A stretch of 64,000 nt of DNA from Capsicum annuum. Its lineage: Eukaryota > Streptophyta > Magnoliopsida > Solanales > Solanaceae. Location: assembly GCF_002878395.1 (NCBI RefSeq), contig NC_061118.1:84594673-84658672 (forward strand), read 5' to 3'. A model generated the notes under the pieces. That model saw nothing but the letters and a program-made list of their open reading frames with translations, was not told where the DNA came from and made no database searches. Both the position numbers and the translations under genes were made by a program. The stretch's first letter is position 1. The number at the start of each line of letters is the position of its first letter. Positions 10,807-23,611 of this stretch are shown piece after piece.

Positions 10807-11978
10807 TGTCATGACCTAATTTATGAGTCATGATATCACCTACTCTATCTCGTGAGTAGGTAATCCAAACAATAACCTAGAGATAAACATAATGGGTTAA
10901 CTTGGTGGAGATGCTTTATAAGAGCAAAAAACAATAACAAATTTTATAAATAAACAAGAGATGGAAATAATCCAAGGATAGCTAATCATAAAGAACCAAA
11001 TAACAAGACTCGGTAGAGCTAGTACATGATTATCTAGTAATAATAATGTAAGCCAAGTATCTAGAATAGACAATAACATCTATCTCAAAATAAAAGACTG
11101 AACATAGAAATATAGCATGAAATAGGTGACTCTGACTCCAAGAGCTAGCCTTATCTATGGATATCAACACAGTATGACTATCGATCAATGCTGGCAACTA
11201 GTACTAGGACATGCATTGAAAAGGTATAGAAGTTTCGTATGAGTACCAAAACTTTGGTTACTCAGTAGGCATCCTCGAACAACTGAGCTAAATTATGATA
11301 TAAATATGATAAATTACAAAATAATATAACTATGTCAAGGTATAGACAAACCTGAAGTAACCCCAACATTGCTGTGTATAAGAAAGTAAACCAAAATATT
11401 ATTATAACATAACATAAAGCATTGATACCTACAATCATAACTACAAAATTGGAACTAATAAACCAATTAGTGCGTAAAGTAAATAACCCATCGCATGTCC
11501 CCACAAGTCTGGAAGGTACAAATAAGATAGAGTAAACCACAACCATCATTTATAAACTCTCGTAATACAATTGGAATTCATCAAAGTTATGCCACAATAG
11601 AACCATCGATTATCCATATTCATCATTTTCCAACTAATAAACATTTATCAACTAACCATCATGTAACAACTAATCCTTATGTATCAATAGATCATCCTTT
11701 ATCAACTAAACATCACTTATTAATTAAATCTTCATATATCGGATAATCTTCACTTATTTAATATTGTTTCACTAGAATATATTTGTATTATACCATATTA
11801 TAACTATTTTGCTCATTTTTAACATAGCTAGGTTGTCAATCTCACACCCTAATGTCATCATATCATAATAAGTATATCATTATAGTATAATATGTATAGC
11901 CAAACTCGAATCAATATTGATATTCAATAATATCCTCATAAATATTATCATAGTAATCGTACGACCTTGCTAGGCATA
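10807..11978 (-). repeat. Element B1 5' LTR, part 1
   Basis: On the plus strand it begins TGTCATGACC, adjacent to the PBS. It aligns with the start of both B2 LTRs (30229 and 38023) through the phrase ATGGCACCTACTTTATC and similar. Solo LTR F interrupts it at 11979. There is no gene in it; the minus frames of 60-95 codons here are chance frames. Confidence 0.82.
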
Positions 11979-14530
11979 TGTAATACCTTGTATTTTCCTA
12001 GCTCAGTTTAACTCTCAATATATAAGTATTTCTATATAAAATTTTCAACATACCTAGAATTTTTAACTTTAAGACCTGCCATTGTGTAGGAAATTTAGTC
12101 AGCTTTCCAAAGATATAAATTTTTCCCAAATCCGATACTCGAGTGAAAAGTTATAGCAATTTTTGTAAAATAGTGTGCCAATTGGAGAAGCAACGCATTG
12201 CGGTGAGGGTCCAAATGGCAATTTTCAAATTCCAGTGTGTCATTGCAACAAGACCGCATCATGGAGAGATGCCAATTCCCAATTGGCATTTTTTAGTGAA
12301 GCTCCATGATAACGGTGCGTCGCGCCAAGCCCCATTTTTAAATTGTCAAATTCTAGTAAAGCTCTACAATTTCCCCATGTCGTGCCAAGGTCAATTTCAT
12401 GCTTATATTTTTTGACCAGTTCCAACCAGGTTTCTAGTGGCTCACCACGATGCCACCGCATCGGGGTGGAGGCCAATATTGGGACTTACAGTGAGAAATT
12501 TTAATAACTTTCCAAGGGTAAATTGGTATTTTTCCATGACCTTAATCAGTCTAAACACGAAATTATGCACTAAAATAGCACTAATTGCTCATTATATCAT
12601 TATTTACTCAATTTCTTTCAAGATTAAGTTATTCTCTCCCAAAAAGGGCCAGGCCCTAGCCTTCAAGAATCAAGAACAATTCTCAAGAAATCCTTCAAGA
12701 AGTTAATCTCTCAGGTATGTTAGGTGTTCATCCTGGGTTTCCTTTCACCCATAGAGTCCAAGAACCCTATTTAAAATACAAGTTCTCAGATTTATGAATT
12801 CAATGCTTAACATTAATTGTATTCATGTTCATGATATTATTTGGGTTTCAATCCATGATTAATTATAAGTTTGATGAAGTTAAAATAGTATGTATGATGA
12901 ATTATATGATTTACATGTTAAGCCCTTGAACGTACAATTGATTATCGCATCCATGATGTTCATGTGTTTACTATTATTATGTGAAATAACCATGCCCCCA
13001 AGTGTTTGATAAAATGCTCATATAAATTGGGTAGTGGAATAATGACATGTCATTATGTGGTCCTATTCATGTATCTCAAGTGTTGGACAAAATGCCTAAA
13101 TGAGTGCATCGTTAACAACTATCTATTGTTGGGCTTTTCAAGATCATGCCATGCTTTAATTTCCATGCTATAGAGTCTTGGGGGTATTCAATACCCAAAA
13201 AATCTAGCTGTTTATCAAGAGCTACAATAGTTACAAAATAGTCTCAGTAATGTCACGCTCAATAATACTCAGCCAGTTACAAGATTCAGTGTACTCAGTC
13301 TAGTTTATTCAGTCAACATGATCAATAACATTTCAGTCAAATCCAGTTCAATCTAGTAATAAATACACGATCTATTCAGTTGGGAGTATGATTCAGTACC
13401 GAGTGAACCCAAGGATGGGGGTTCACCTGCCAGTAAAGGGTATGACCCTTAGTAGCAGTCCTTGCATTCCAGAACTATGTAGCTAACATAGGTTGAGATA
13501 TTAACCTGCTAGTTAAGGGTTGATAAGGTGTTCACTTGGAAGTTGATGTTAATACCATTATCATGAGGCAACCTGCCAGTAGAGGGTGACCGTTAGTCCT
13601 TTGGGATGACATTCAGTGGATCCACACAGCCAGTGTCTATACCCATGGCACGGTACTGATACCTTTTTAACTGGGGTTATAGGTTGGAACCCAGTTATAT
13701 TATTTGGGGTATGTCGGTTAGATGATTACCTCCCATAGTTTCAGTTTCAGCCTTAGTATAGAAAGTTTAGTTCTATAAAATCAGGACTATAAAAAATAGT
13801 CACTTAGTATCAGTAATTCAGTTATCAGTAATCATAGATATCAGTTACTCAGTATTGGAAATAAGTACTCATCTTTAGTGAAAGCTCAGATACAATATAC
13901 GTATATATACACAGTATTGCATACTCAGTATTTTACAGTAGTTTCAGTTATCCATGTACTCTTATTTAGTTACTTTATATCATTCAGTTAGTTACTATTC
14001 ATTCATATAAACCCTTGTATTCAGCCTTACCTCATCTAGCATACTAGTATATTCCACGTACTGATGCATACTCTTTCTTTGCGGTATGATATTTCATATC
14101 ATAGATTCAGATGCTCAAGTTCCTATTCTTGCTAAGATAGATTCAGATAGCAGCAATAGATTTAGTAGTGACTCCTCATCTATTGAGGATATTCTTTTCC
14201 TTCAGTATTTTCAGTGGCTTCAGCATTTCAATAGTGGGAGTTAGTTGGGGGCTTGTCTCTTCAACTCCACATTTAGGAAGATTAGTTAGAGGCTTTTCAG
14301 ACTAGACTAGTTCAAACAGTATTAAGTTTTTGGATGTTATTTCAGTACTATATTTATTAGTATTCAGATTATGAACCTTATGTAATTTCAACCTATTTTT
14401 TAGTTTAACTTCCGCATTATTTTAGTATTATTATCCAGTGCTCACAACAGGTACCATTATGGGTTAGCTTTTGGTCCTTCGGGGTCGTAAGCACCATGTG
14501 GCATCCAGAGTGCAAACTCGGGGCGTTACA
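11979..14530 (+). repeat. Solo LTR F (Ty3/gypsy), inserted in the B1 LTR
   Basis: Runs TGTAATACC to GGGGCGTTACA with no internal domain on either side; B1 LTR sequence flanks both ends. Its start (TGTAATAC, then TTTTCCTAGCT) and end (TTGGTCCTTC through GGGGCGTTACA) match LTR G read on the minus strand, so F and G belong to one family. Candidate flanks GCATA (11974-11978) and TCATG (14531-14535) share only three of five bases. An intact duplication would support a solo LTR formed by LTR-LTR recombination. The 13200-14450 portion is rich in the word TCAGT. Confidence 0.85.
12180..12480 (+). repeat. Dyad-word array of solo LTR F
   Basis: GC-richer island in an AT-rich LTR with variants of CGCATTGCGG, GACCGCATCATGG, GTGCGTCGCGCC and CACCGCATCGGGG. 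Chance frames of 64-90 codons cross it on both strands. Confidence 0.6.
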
Positions 14531-15320
14531 TCATGTATATAACATAATAACATCCTCCATCCTTATCAGTCATATATGTATATCATTTTAATCATCCCAG
14601 TCTTGTCGGACATATGTATATCATTATAATCATCCTCTGGTCTTGTAAGGCATATGAATATTTTCATAATCATCCTCCAACCTTGCCGACCATATGTGTA
14701 TAATCAACATCATCATTAATATGGCCAATAGAATAATTAAGAGAATACTTAATAGCATAACCATGAACATAATATATTGATATGATCAATAATCATAAAC
14801 AAAATTGTGAGTTCTAGAATAATCAATAGCGTGATTGCTAATATAATCATTAAGCATGGTCTTTAGCATGACCCATAACATATTCACAATGATAGTCAAT
14901 AAACATGATCAATAACATAATCAATATGCATTATCAAAACATAGATAATAACTTATCAATAGCCTAATTAATGGCTTATCATTAGCATAATAGATAACTT
15001 ATCATTTCTTAATCAATATCTAATTCATTGCATAATTTATAGTTTAGTCATAGCATAATCAATAACTTAATTACCAATGTGGTCATTAAGCATGACTTCT
15101 AGCATGAACAATATCGTAAATGCTAATATATTGATAAGTATGATCACTAGCGTAGTTAATATCTCATTCGTTGTCTTAATCAAGAGCATAGTTTATGGCT
15201 TAGTCAATATTATAATCAAAGGCTTATTTAATAGTATATTCGGTAGCCTAACCCATAGCCAAAACAATAGTATATTCAATAGCTCATCAATAACCTATGT
15301 TTAATCAATAACTCATTCAT
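14531..15320. repeat. AT-rich low-complexity expansion in the B1 LTR
   Basis: Two layers can be seen. From 14540 to 14720 a unit of roughly 60 bases recurs, with CATATGTATATCATTATA and TCATCCTCC. From 14720 to 15320 the words CATAATCAATA, TTAATCAATA, AATAGC and AAGCATGAC recur with loose spacing. The B2 LTRs have a clean 45-base tandem array here instead. The 75-codon plus frame at 15077-15304 arises from this repeat. Confidence 0.65.
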
Positions 15321-16401
15321 AGCATACTCGTTAAGCATTACTTTCAATGTCATCCATCATAAATAACAAATACCAAGGCATGTAAATATCACCAAAACAA
15401 CAATCTCTCTAGATGTACACAAGCGTATAAAAAGGTCTACAATAATTGTAACAAGTCTTGGCCTAAGGTGGGTCGAAGAGCCCATTTCTAAACCCCTAAA
15501 ATCATTTACAACGTAATGTATACCCCCAGACTAGGCTAAGGTATCTAAATCCACTTTTAGAAGTTGAACAAACCACAACTATCCCTAGGATAGCAATTCT
15601 TCCTAATTTAGAGCAACTAGGCTAATTCCTCATAAGGTAAGGAAATTGGGATAGGTTTCATCCTAAACCAAAGTGACTAAGGCAATCTCCTTATTAGTTT
15701 AGTAACTAGAGTATTTTTTTCCTAAGCATAAGCCTACAAGGTCAACTTCACCTAAGGTAATGGTTAACTAGGCTAATCATGCCCAAAAATGATATCCACA
15801 GTAGCCCAAATGATCCTACTAATACCAAGTATTACAATTTATCACAAAACACCTAAAACTCATCCCAAATATAATGAAATATCATAAATATAATATGAAT
15901 TAGCTCAATCTAACATGGGGTAAAACCTAGCCTACCTGAACACCAAAGAAAGCTTATAAAATCTTCTAAATTACCTTTTACCTTTTGAGAAGCTTTCACA
16001 AGATGCTTAGCTATCAAAATCACATTCTACTCATTAATATGAGAATAATGATACCCATATTGTACTATTGTGCTTTGGGTCCAAAAATCATATCAAAATC
16101 CCATGTGGGTCAAATTTATGGAAAACACATTTCCGAAGCCAACCCAATGTTCCCACATGCTCAAGGATTCATTACCCTAAAAATGAGTGAATTACAAGAT
16201 AATTTAGAGATAAAATCAAGCCACTAAGGTTTTGGGATTTTTGAACAAGAAATGGAAATTTCTACAATGAAAAAGGTGAAATCTTACTACAAATTAGAAG
16301 ATAATTGCGTTAACAAATTTTAGACAAGCTGCCAAATCACCCACAAACTCCAATTTTAACCTATCTCTCTAATTAGGGATTAGCTCTCTTGAAATAGATG
16401 A

Positions 16402-16413
16402 GGTATTTATATC
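16402..16413 (-). promoter_or_regulatory. TATA box of the B1 LTR
   Basis: The minus strand reads GGATATAAATACC. It is followed downstream by LTR R sequence and preceded (16445-16640) by dyad words such as TCGATCATGA and GATCACGACC. Same location as the B2 TATA boxes. Confidence 0.6.
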
Positions 16414-18703
16414 CATAGTAGATTCTTAGGATTCCCTATCATCACCTGACTATCTCGATTATGATATATAGCATCGATGTAGAAGTCGCTATTGCTACAT
16501 TCCACCATCTCAATTGTGGTCTAGCGGATTGGTCAAAGAGTGGTGATCATGGCTAAATATGTTGCTTTCAAGCACTTGCTACCCTGCTCAAGGATTCATG
16601 ATCACGACCAGAGCCATCTCGATCATAATACAACAAAAACATCATATACAACTAAGACTTAGAAATTCATGTTGTATATGCAAATGAACTATGTAACTGT
16701 AACACCCCGAGCCTGGTGCTCGAAATGCTATACATTCCTCATGACCTTGAAGGACCACAACCTAACCCATGACTGATATCTATGTATACTGCATAATATA
16801 ACATAATAATGAAAAAATATGCACTGAAAGGCCATAAGGTTCAATACTAAACATAATCTAAATAATATAACATTTGTGTGGGGTAATATAATACCCAAAA
16901 CAAAACTAAAAATAGTAAAGTCTAAAACATAATAGTCTACAAAACCTCTAACTGACTGAACTGTCTAAGTAAGGAGTTGATGGGACATGTCCCCAACTAA
17001 CGCTAACTAATAATCTGATTAATGAGATAATAGGGAAATAATCATGTCCTTGAAAGATGAGGACTCACTTCTAACTCTATCTATGGATATCTGGAATCTA
17101 TTATTGCTCTGAAGCTCATGTCTCTGAACCTATGGTATAAGACACCATAGCACAAATGCGTCAGTACTTTGAATGTGCTGGTATGCATGTAAGGTAGGAT
17201 GAATGCATGGGATTTATATGCATGAACAATAATAATAATTGACTATCATGAGTATGAGAATACATCCATAAACATAACAACTGACACTAATACTATGATA
17301 ATATGATTACTGAATCTGAATATAACTGATAACATGAGTTACTGTATCTGACAGTCCTAAATCTGATGGAACTATCTAAGTTCTGTACTGTATCTGAGTT
17401 GACTGTATCTGACAGTCCTAAAATCTAAAGAACTATCTGAGTTCTATTATTGAGATTGATTGACTGTGTCTGAACATCCTAATTTTGTAACATAAAACTG
17501 TGGGAAGTATTTATCTAACTGACATGCCCCTAATATGCCATTACGGCTGAGTTGGAGTCATATTTATAACCCTAATTAGAAAGGGTGTCAATACCGTGCC
17601 ACTGGTAAGGATAAGCTGTGGGCGACTGTCATCTGATAGTGTCCCCTTTACGAGAATGGTGGGACCCTTATATGAAAATGCTTATCCACCACATCAACCC
17701 TTATCAGACAGTGTTGATATCTCAACCTATGCTGGCTACATAGTTTTGGAATGCAAAGATGACTTCTAAAAATCACACCTTCATCTAATAATGTGTATTC
17801 CCATCCTTCAGTTCACTCAGTGCTAATTTCTACTCCCATCTAAGTAGACACTGAACATGATTTAACTGAACTGAACATGGGCTGAATTATTGAATTCCGT
17901 TGACTGATGGAATACTACTGATATCTGACAACTGACTGAGGTTATGAGATCACGGACATTTCTTGAGTCATAAGACTATCTGCAGTCTAAGGATCATAGC
18001 TTGACTGAGAGTATCATGAAAACATGACATGGCTCTAAGCACACAGCTAATGTTTCGGGTATGAGTACCCCAGTACTCGATGGAAGGAAAACTGACCAAG
18101 CATAACTTACTTGAATATATAACTAACATCATAATCCATAATACATTTATAGAAGCATTTCATCAAAACATGTGATAGGCATAACTTGTACATACATGGA
18201 GATTTCATGGTATCATGCTAGTTAGTCACTTTTCCTTCATCTAGTCATTTAATCAAACGTATTATAGGCATGGTACATGTAAACATCATTGCACAATAAT
18301 TAAACATCATGGTCATATTGTAATTTCATCATTCAAGGGTTTAGTAATAGGTTTGCATGAATCTATATCTATAATAATTAAATCAACATAGAAATTATCA
18401 CCCAACATGGAGTAGAGTTTAATTTTTCATTTATCAACATGAACAAGAACAACCCAATCATGAAATCATAAATAAAATCCATAACTTGAAGTCGGAAAAG
18501 GGATTCTTAGACTTCATAGATGAAATGTGTCCATGAATAAACACTACGTATACCTTAGTTCATGATTTTGTGAAGATTGATAGAGAAACTTTCTTGTAAT
18601 TGGATCTTCTGTGAAAACCCTAGCTTGTTCTTGAGAGGTTTTTGAGAGAAGAGAGTGTATTTTGGGTGAAAAGTGGCCGAATCACATGTTAAAGGGCTTA
18701 AAT

Positions 18704-18722
18704 GGGGGGGGGGGGGGGGGGG
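18704..18722 (+). repeat. Homopolymer run of 19 G inside LTR G
   Basis: An uninterrupted G run in an otherwise AT-rich LTR. True length is uncertain because homopolymers are error-prone in sequencing and assembly. The 68-codon frame at 18662-18868 owes its Gly run to this. Confidence 0.9.
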
Positions 18723-18784
18723 AGGAATTAACCCTTTTTACCCTGGATGCGTCATTTAATTTCAGTAAAAATTTCCTAAATTGG

Positions 18785-18975
18785 ACCCCTGGCGCGACGC
18801 TGAGTCATCGCGTTGTCCCTTCTTTTGTGACCTTGAACTTTGGCGCGATGCGGAGGAAATTGCGCTAAGACTTTGGAAAATGAAAATTCTAAATTTGGAT
18901 CCTGGCGATGCGCCATAATCACGGAACCCTACTGGAATTTGCCAAATGTCATTTCCTCTTGTGGCGCGGCGTGTA
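18785..18975 (-). repeat. Dyad-word array of LTR G
   Basis: GC-rich words GGCGCGACGC, ATCGCGTTG, GGCGCGATGCGG, GGCGATGCGCC and GGCGCGGCG cluster here, upstream in the sense (minus) direction of the transcribed part of the LTR. Confidence 0.65.
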
Positions 18976-19204
18976 ACTGACTAATATGGCACTGTTTTAT
19001 GATGGTAACTTGAAATAGTCGTAACTTCTGACCCGATTATCGAATTTGGGTGAATCTTATATCGATGGAACGCTTAATGAAATTCCCACATGACAAAAAG
19101 TGAAAATCTTGAAAATTCCTCATGGAAAAACCATCATTCAATTTAGAAGCTAATACTAGACATTCTTTAGATGAAATTAGCTAGGAAAAGTATGGGATAT
19201 TACA

Positions 19205-19680
19205 ATATCTCCTCCTTGAGAACATTTGTCCTCGAATGAGACTGACTGAAAAGGGAGAAAAAATAATTAATGTACATACTAAACATGAATAATTGGAACA
19301 TGATCTCATGACTGACACGATTGACAAGATGAACGTATAATACTGAACATACATATCTGATACATGTGTAACTGATTCATGAATGCATGATTGAGTGTTC
19401 TGAAGAACTAAGTTTCTCACAATGGGAATGCATGTGTAATGCAGAATTACATAACTAAACTGATACATGCGTGCATGACTGAATATGTAATGGTACTTGA
19501 TACCAAGTTTATAATGACAACATGAGCATAAAGCTGCATACCCAGTTTGTGATGAACACCGAACATAAAACTAAGTAAACTTAAGAAGAGATGTTATCTT
19601 GAGCTTGATTTGAGTTGGAGAAGAAGAGATGAGGATACTTGGTATGCATGTATGCCTCTGTTTCCCTAGTATCTCCCTCG
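19205..19680 (-). other. PPT and 3' noncoding region of element G
   Basis: Begins with the purine-tract complement (19205-19223) and then TTTGTCCTCGAATGAGAC, the usual junction word in these elements. The rest is noncoding, with repeated TGAACATG and GATACATG words. H has a matching region at 22250-22560. Confidence 0.65.
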
Positions 19681-19689
19681 ACGGAATGA

Positions 19690-20170
19690 TTTCACCAAAG
19701 AACCTTAACTAGAGGGGATTCTTCGTTCCTCAATCTACGAGTCTGATAGTCTAAGATTTCGATTGGAATATCTTCATAAGGGAGAGTGTTCTGAACATCA
19801 ATGATCTGAATAGGGATTACAACCGATAGGTCACCTCTGCACTTCTTGAGCAAAGAGACATGAAAGACTGGATGAACTGCGGCTAGATCTGAAGACAATT
19901 CAAGCTCATAAGCTACCTTGCCAAATCAACTGAGAATCTTGAAGGGACCGATATATAGGGGACTGTGTTTCCCTTTCTTGCTGAACCGATTCACTCCCTT
20001 CATGAGAAAGATCTTTAGGTAGACATAATCACCAATCTCAAACTCAAGATTTTTTCTACAAATATCTATATAATACTTCTATCGGCTCTAAGCAGCCCAA
20101 AGTCTTTCTCTAATCAACTGGCCTTTTTCTAAGGCGTTGAATACCAAGTCGTGCCTGTTGTTCTTACCTA
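19690..20170 (-). pseudogene. Element G integrase C-terminal region with chromodomain-type tail
   Basis: A 68-codon minus frame (19692-19898) reads HPVFHVSLLKKCRGD, then LPYEDIPIEILDYQTRRLRN and VKVLW. These are hallmarks of the end of plant chromovirus integrases, where the tail is thought to guide insertion to heterochromatin. Further N-terminal residues continue in broken frame to about 20170. Everything upstream (catalytic core, RT, gag) is missing because LTR H begins at 20178. The stop codon context and PPT position agree with a 3' end fragment. Confidence 0.85.
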
Positions 20171-20177
20171 ATTTTTT

Positions 20178-22249
20178 TGTCACGACCTGAACTGGGGCCT
20201 GGCTTGATGAGCATTTTGAACCATGGAGACCCAAAACACTCCTATCTGTCTGGTAATCATGCACCTAATTTATATGATCAAAGTAATGCGAAAGAAACAT
20301 AATATAATGGAAACATGGTCAAGAATCATATGAAAACGAAAATAGGGAATAGTTTCCCATAATCTAAATCAACATCTCTAAAACTGTCTGCAAAATCTCT
20401 AATACATGAATGAAACAATGTCTATCTGAAAACTAGGACAAAGCCCCTAGCAGACCCCTAAAACTAAATATAAGATAAAAAGACTGCAGGTCATAAGACC
20501 ATCCGGAACATAGAAGGCTCACCACTTGTCTCTGCAACTCTGTCTGAATGATCTACTGATTCTCTTGACCCTTAGACTGGGCCTCTGAACCTGAGAGGTT
20601 GGAAAGGGGAGGGGGTCAGCAAAAAAGTACTGGCATGCAGAGATATCAAAGCAAAACATAATATATTTACAAAATATAGTTGAGAGCCATTATAAAGCAA
20701 TTTCATATCAAATCATTTGAAAGCACATGGGTGTAATGCAATAGTTTTTCTCGACAATAATGAAATGCAAATGAGCTAGGTGGAATACCCTACATAATTT
20801 ACACCAACTGTCAAACCTCGGTTGTCACCGAGATTAGAGTATACGTGAGGGGAAGACACACAAGATCACACAACATGGTGTATCAACCCAATGGTAGTGC
20901 CCAAGATCACTTTGCCCTGGATCCTACCTATAGTCCCAATTTGGGAATGACATGAAGTCAAGTACAAAAGATCACTTAGCCTGGTACCAATATTACATGT
21001 CGGTAAACACGTTTTTCCAGCGATGAGCCCTTGTGTCTCAAACGCCTTCTTCGCGCATCCACCTTTCCCATGTAAAATCAATGCATTCAAATTTCATATT
21101 ATTCAATCACATATCATATTCTAAAGGGTATCATCATACCTGACTTACAAGTCATCAATATCACATCCACATATGCATAATCATGTAAAAACTAAGGTGC
21201 TTCATCATTTACAAGCGGTGAACAATATTTATTTCAAATTCATGCTCTCTTTTGTTGATCACAATTTAATATGGAGTACCAAAACATTATCATGGTAATT
21301 TGAAAACAATTAATCATTCATATTTATCAAACTTCCATGAAAAATCTCAAATCACATATGCATGGTTTCAACCATTGAAGTATATAGGCAAACAATTCCC
21401 ATGACATAAATAAAATGACTTAGAAATCATATTGAAAGCAAGTTATTAGCATTTGATTGAAAATCCCAATTTAAAAGAATTCATGTTCATAGAAACTACA
21501 CCCATGAGATTTTTGGATAACCCCACGAACCTCTATATGAAAATATGATAGGTGCTTCTTGAAGCCTACGTTGCAGAGATTCCAAATCTTCAATTTGTTT
21601 TGAAAACCCATGGCTGAATCTTGAACTATCTGGGTTTTTATTTTGAAACCCTAGAGAGAGTTCTTGAATAATTTGGATGAATAAAGGTGTATTTTGGGGT
21701 CTTTGGGAACTGAATTTCGTGTTTATGGCTAAATAAGGGTGGAAAAGGACCATTTTGCCCCAAAAACAGAGTGTTTAAGTCACCTGAAACCTTTACATAA
21801 GTGGTGCCTATGCTATCTCCTATGTTTACATAGGAGGTTCCTATGCTATTGCCTATGTTTCGCCTAGGTTTACATAGACGCCGCCTACTACTTTGAAAGG
21901 CTATAACTTCTTGCTCGGGTGTCGGATTTTAGCAAAATTGGTATCGTTGGAAAGCTAACTTGAAGAAATATCATTTGACACATAGCAGGATCTCTAATTT
22001 TATGTATAAAGAGAGTTATGGTCTATGGAAGCTAACACACTTTACAACGTCCACTAAAACTTAGTCGATCGAAATAGTTTCAACTCATCCTTGAGTTGAA
22101 GGACCTCTATGATCTATATTCAAGCTTGGAAGGAATCACATACTACTCAATTAATTAAAATGATATATTGGCATAGGATTTATGGCTTCGGGATTATCAA
22201 TACATCGAAATCATGGTTTTTATTCTAGCCCAAAATGCGAGGTGTTACA
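20178..22249 (-). repeat. LTR H (3' LTR of a minus-strand Ty3 element)
   Basis: Plus-strand ends are TGTCACGACC and GAGGTGTTACA, 2.07 kb. It is followed by TTATCTTCCCTTTGGGATC (purine-tract complement) and TTCGTCCTCAAATGG. It interrupts element G integrase. Dyad words CCTATG/CATAGG cluster at 21785-21890, with an AAATAA (minus TTATTT) box near 21731. The minus frames inside it are not recognisable proteins. Confidence 0.85.
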
Positions 22250-23605
22250 TTATCTTCCCTTTGGGATCATTCGTCCTCAAATGGTGGGTAAGAAAATATT
22301 AAAGCTTATCGGTGTGGAATAACATGGACATGACATTTCCTCTAATAAAGAATACACTGACCTAAAACATGACCATATGGTTGGAACTACTGATGTTCTG
22401 AATTCTTATATCGGACATGCATATTTGATGCATGGAATACACGACTGAAGCTACTAATAAGATGAATTCTCATAATGAAAATGCATACTTGATGCATGGA
22501 TTTGTTACTGAGTTATTCTCATGAACACAGTTCTAAATACACTAATAACCTAAATTTTTTATATTTAATATGTATTTCTAATACATGCATATCTGACTGA
22601 ACTGACATATGAACGTATGACTGAATATACAATGACAACTGGTGCGGAGCTTGTAATAATAATCTATACATGTAGCTGAATGGGGTATCTCCCCCTTGAG
22701 ACCTTATGTCCCACTATGAATGTTCAATTCACTAAGATACTCGAAAAATTGAGGCTATGCATAGGGCACCTATGAATTGAATCATAACTGAACATTTGGA
22801 ATCTAAATATAATGCATGATGCATGAACTGGGCTATACTCTTAACTACTAGTATACTCTATCTTGGAATAGTAGCATGTCTAAGATTTCGAGTAGCATGA
22901 ATAAGTGTAAAGACGAGAAAACAAGTCATGCAAATCTAACTGCTAAACTTAATTATTGGCCACTGAATTATACTACACCCTTATACTTAACTGAAGTATT
23001 CTCTTCAACACTCTCTCTAAGAAAGCTCTAGCAGTAAAGGGAGCTATGCATCTTAGGGATGGATTACATAAGACATCTAATTGAGGAAAACACAACATTG
23101 ACACTACTCTGCAGTCTGGAATATAGACATATAACTCCTAAATTAGGATAGAATTTTTAGACCTTTGGCAATACAACTTCTTACTTTCAGGATCAGAGCA
23201 CTTCCCGAATATCCCTTAACTATACTATTCCCTATAAATATCATATTCATTTAACTCAGCTTAAAATTCTCATATGAGCATTGACAAATCTTTCTACTAA
23301 TGTCGGAAATAACTTAATCCCTTTGCCGTGATCAAGCCTAACTCTAAGTCACAAAAAAATACAATATGCCAGACCACGCTATTATTCTAAACCATATGAT
23401 GCCACCTTCTATATCTCCTTTAAAGATCACATCCTAAGTATAACATGCCTTACCACTTCAATGACTACTCTGAACTCTTCATATAAAGTCGTTATTGCAT
23501 ATTGCGACCTTCCACTACAATCCCAAAACGTCATTCAAGCCTATTTTATAACCACATGTGGATTCTCAGCCTACCAGATATACTATTTCTCTAGATTTTT
23601 GAGGT
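22250..23605 (-). other. Element H PPT and 3' noncoding spacer, no gene
   Basis: The first 300 bases resemble the same region of G (TGATGCATGGA, GACTGAA words). A second purine-tract-like complement, TATCTCCCCCTTGAGACC, lies at 22685-22702. After about 22900 I see no protein and no clear repeat; the stretch ends where element I gag begins. No H integrase is recognised. Confidence 0.5.
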
Positions 23606-23611
23606 ACAATT

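Larger units (their letters stand above)
14531..16697 (-). repeat. Element B1 5' LTR, part 2
   Basis: Resumes after solo LTR F. The 15940-16230 portion aligns with 31790-32040 of the B2 left LTR through GAGAAGCTTTCAC, AATAATGATACCCATAT and CCATGTGGGTC. A minus-strand TATA box lies at 16402-16413. The LTR is cut at 16697 by LTR G. With part 1 it exceeds 3.3 kb, longer than the 2.7 kb of B2, because of the AT-rich expansion at 14531-15320. Confidence 0.8.
16698..19204 (-). repeat. LTR G (3' LTR of a minus-strand Ty3 element)
   Basis: Plus-strand ends are TGTAACACCCC and GGGATATTACA. A purine-tract complement (ATATCTCCTCCTTGAGAAC) follows at 19205, which identifies it as a 3' LTR on the minus strand. 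It belongs to the solo LTR F family in opposite orientation. The 17270-18110 portion is full of CTGACTGA/TCTGACA-type words. A 19-base G run lies at 18704-18722 and a GC-rich dyad array at 18785-18975. It contains no gene. Confidence 0.85.

Noticed and set aside
12095..12706. Overlapping frames of 64-90 codons on both strands as host genes
   Set aside because: They lie in solo LTR F across its dyad array; no start context, intron structure or protein match.
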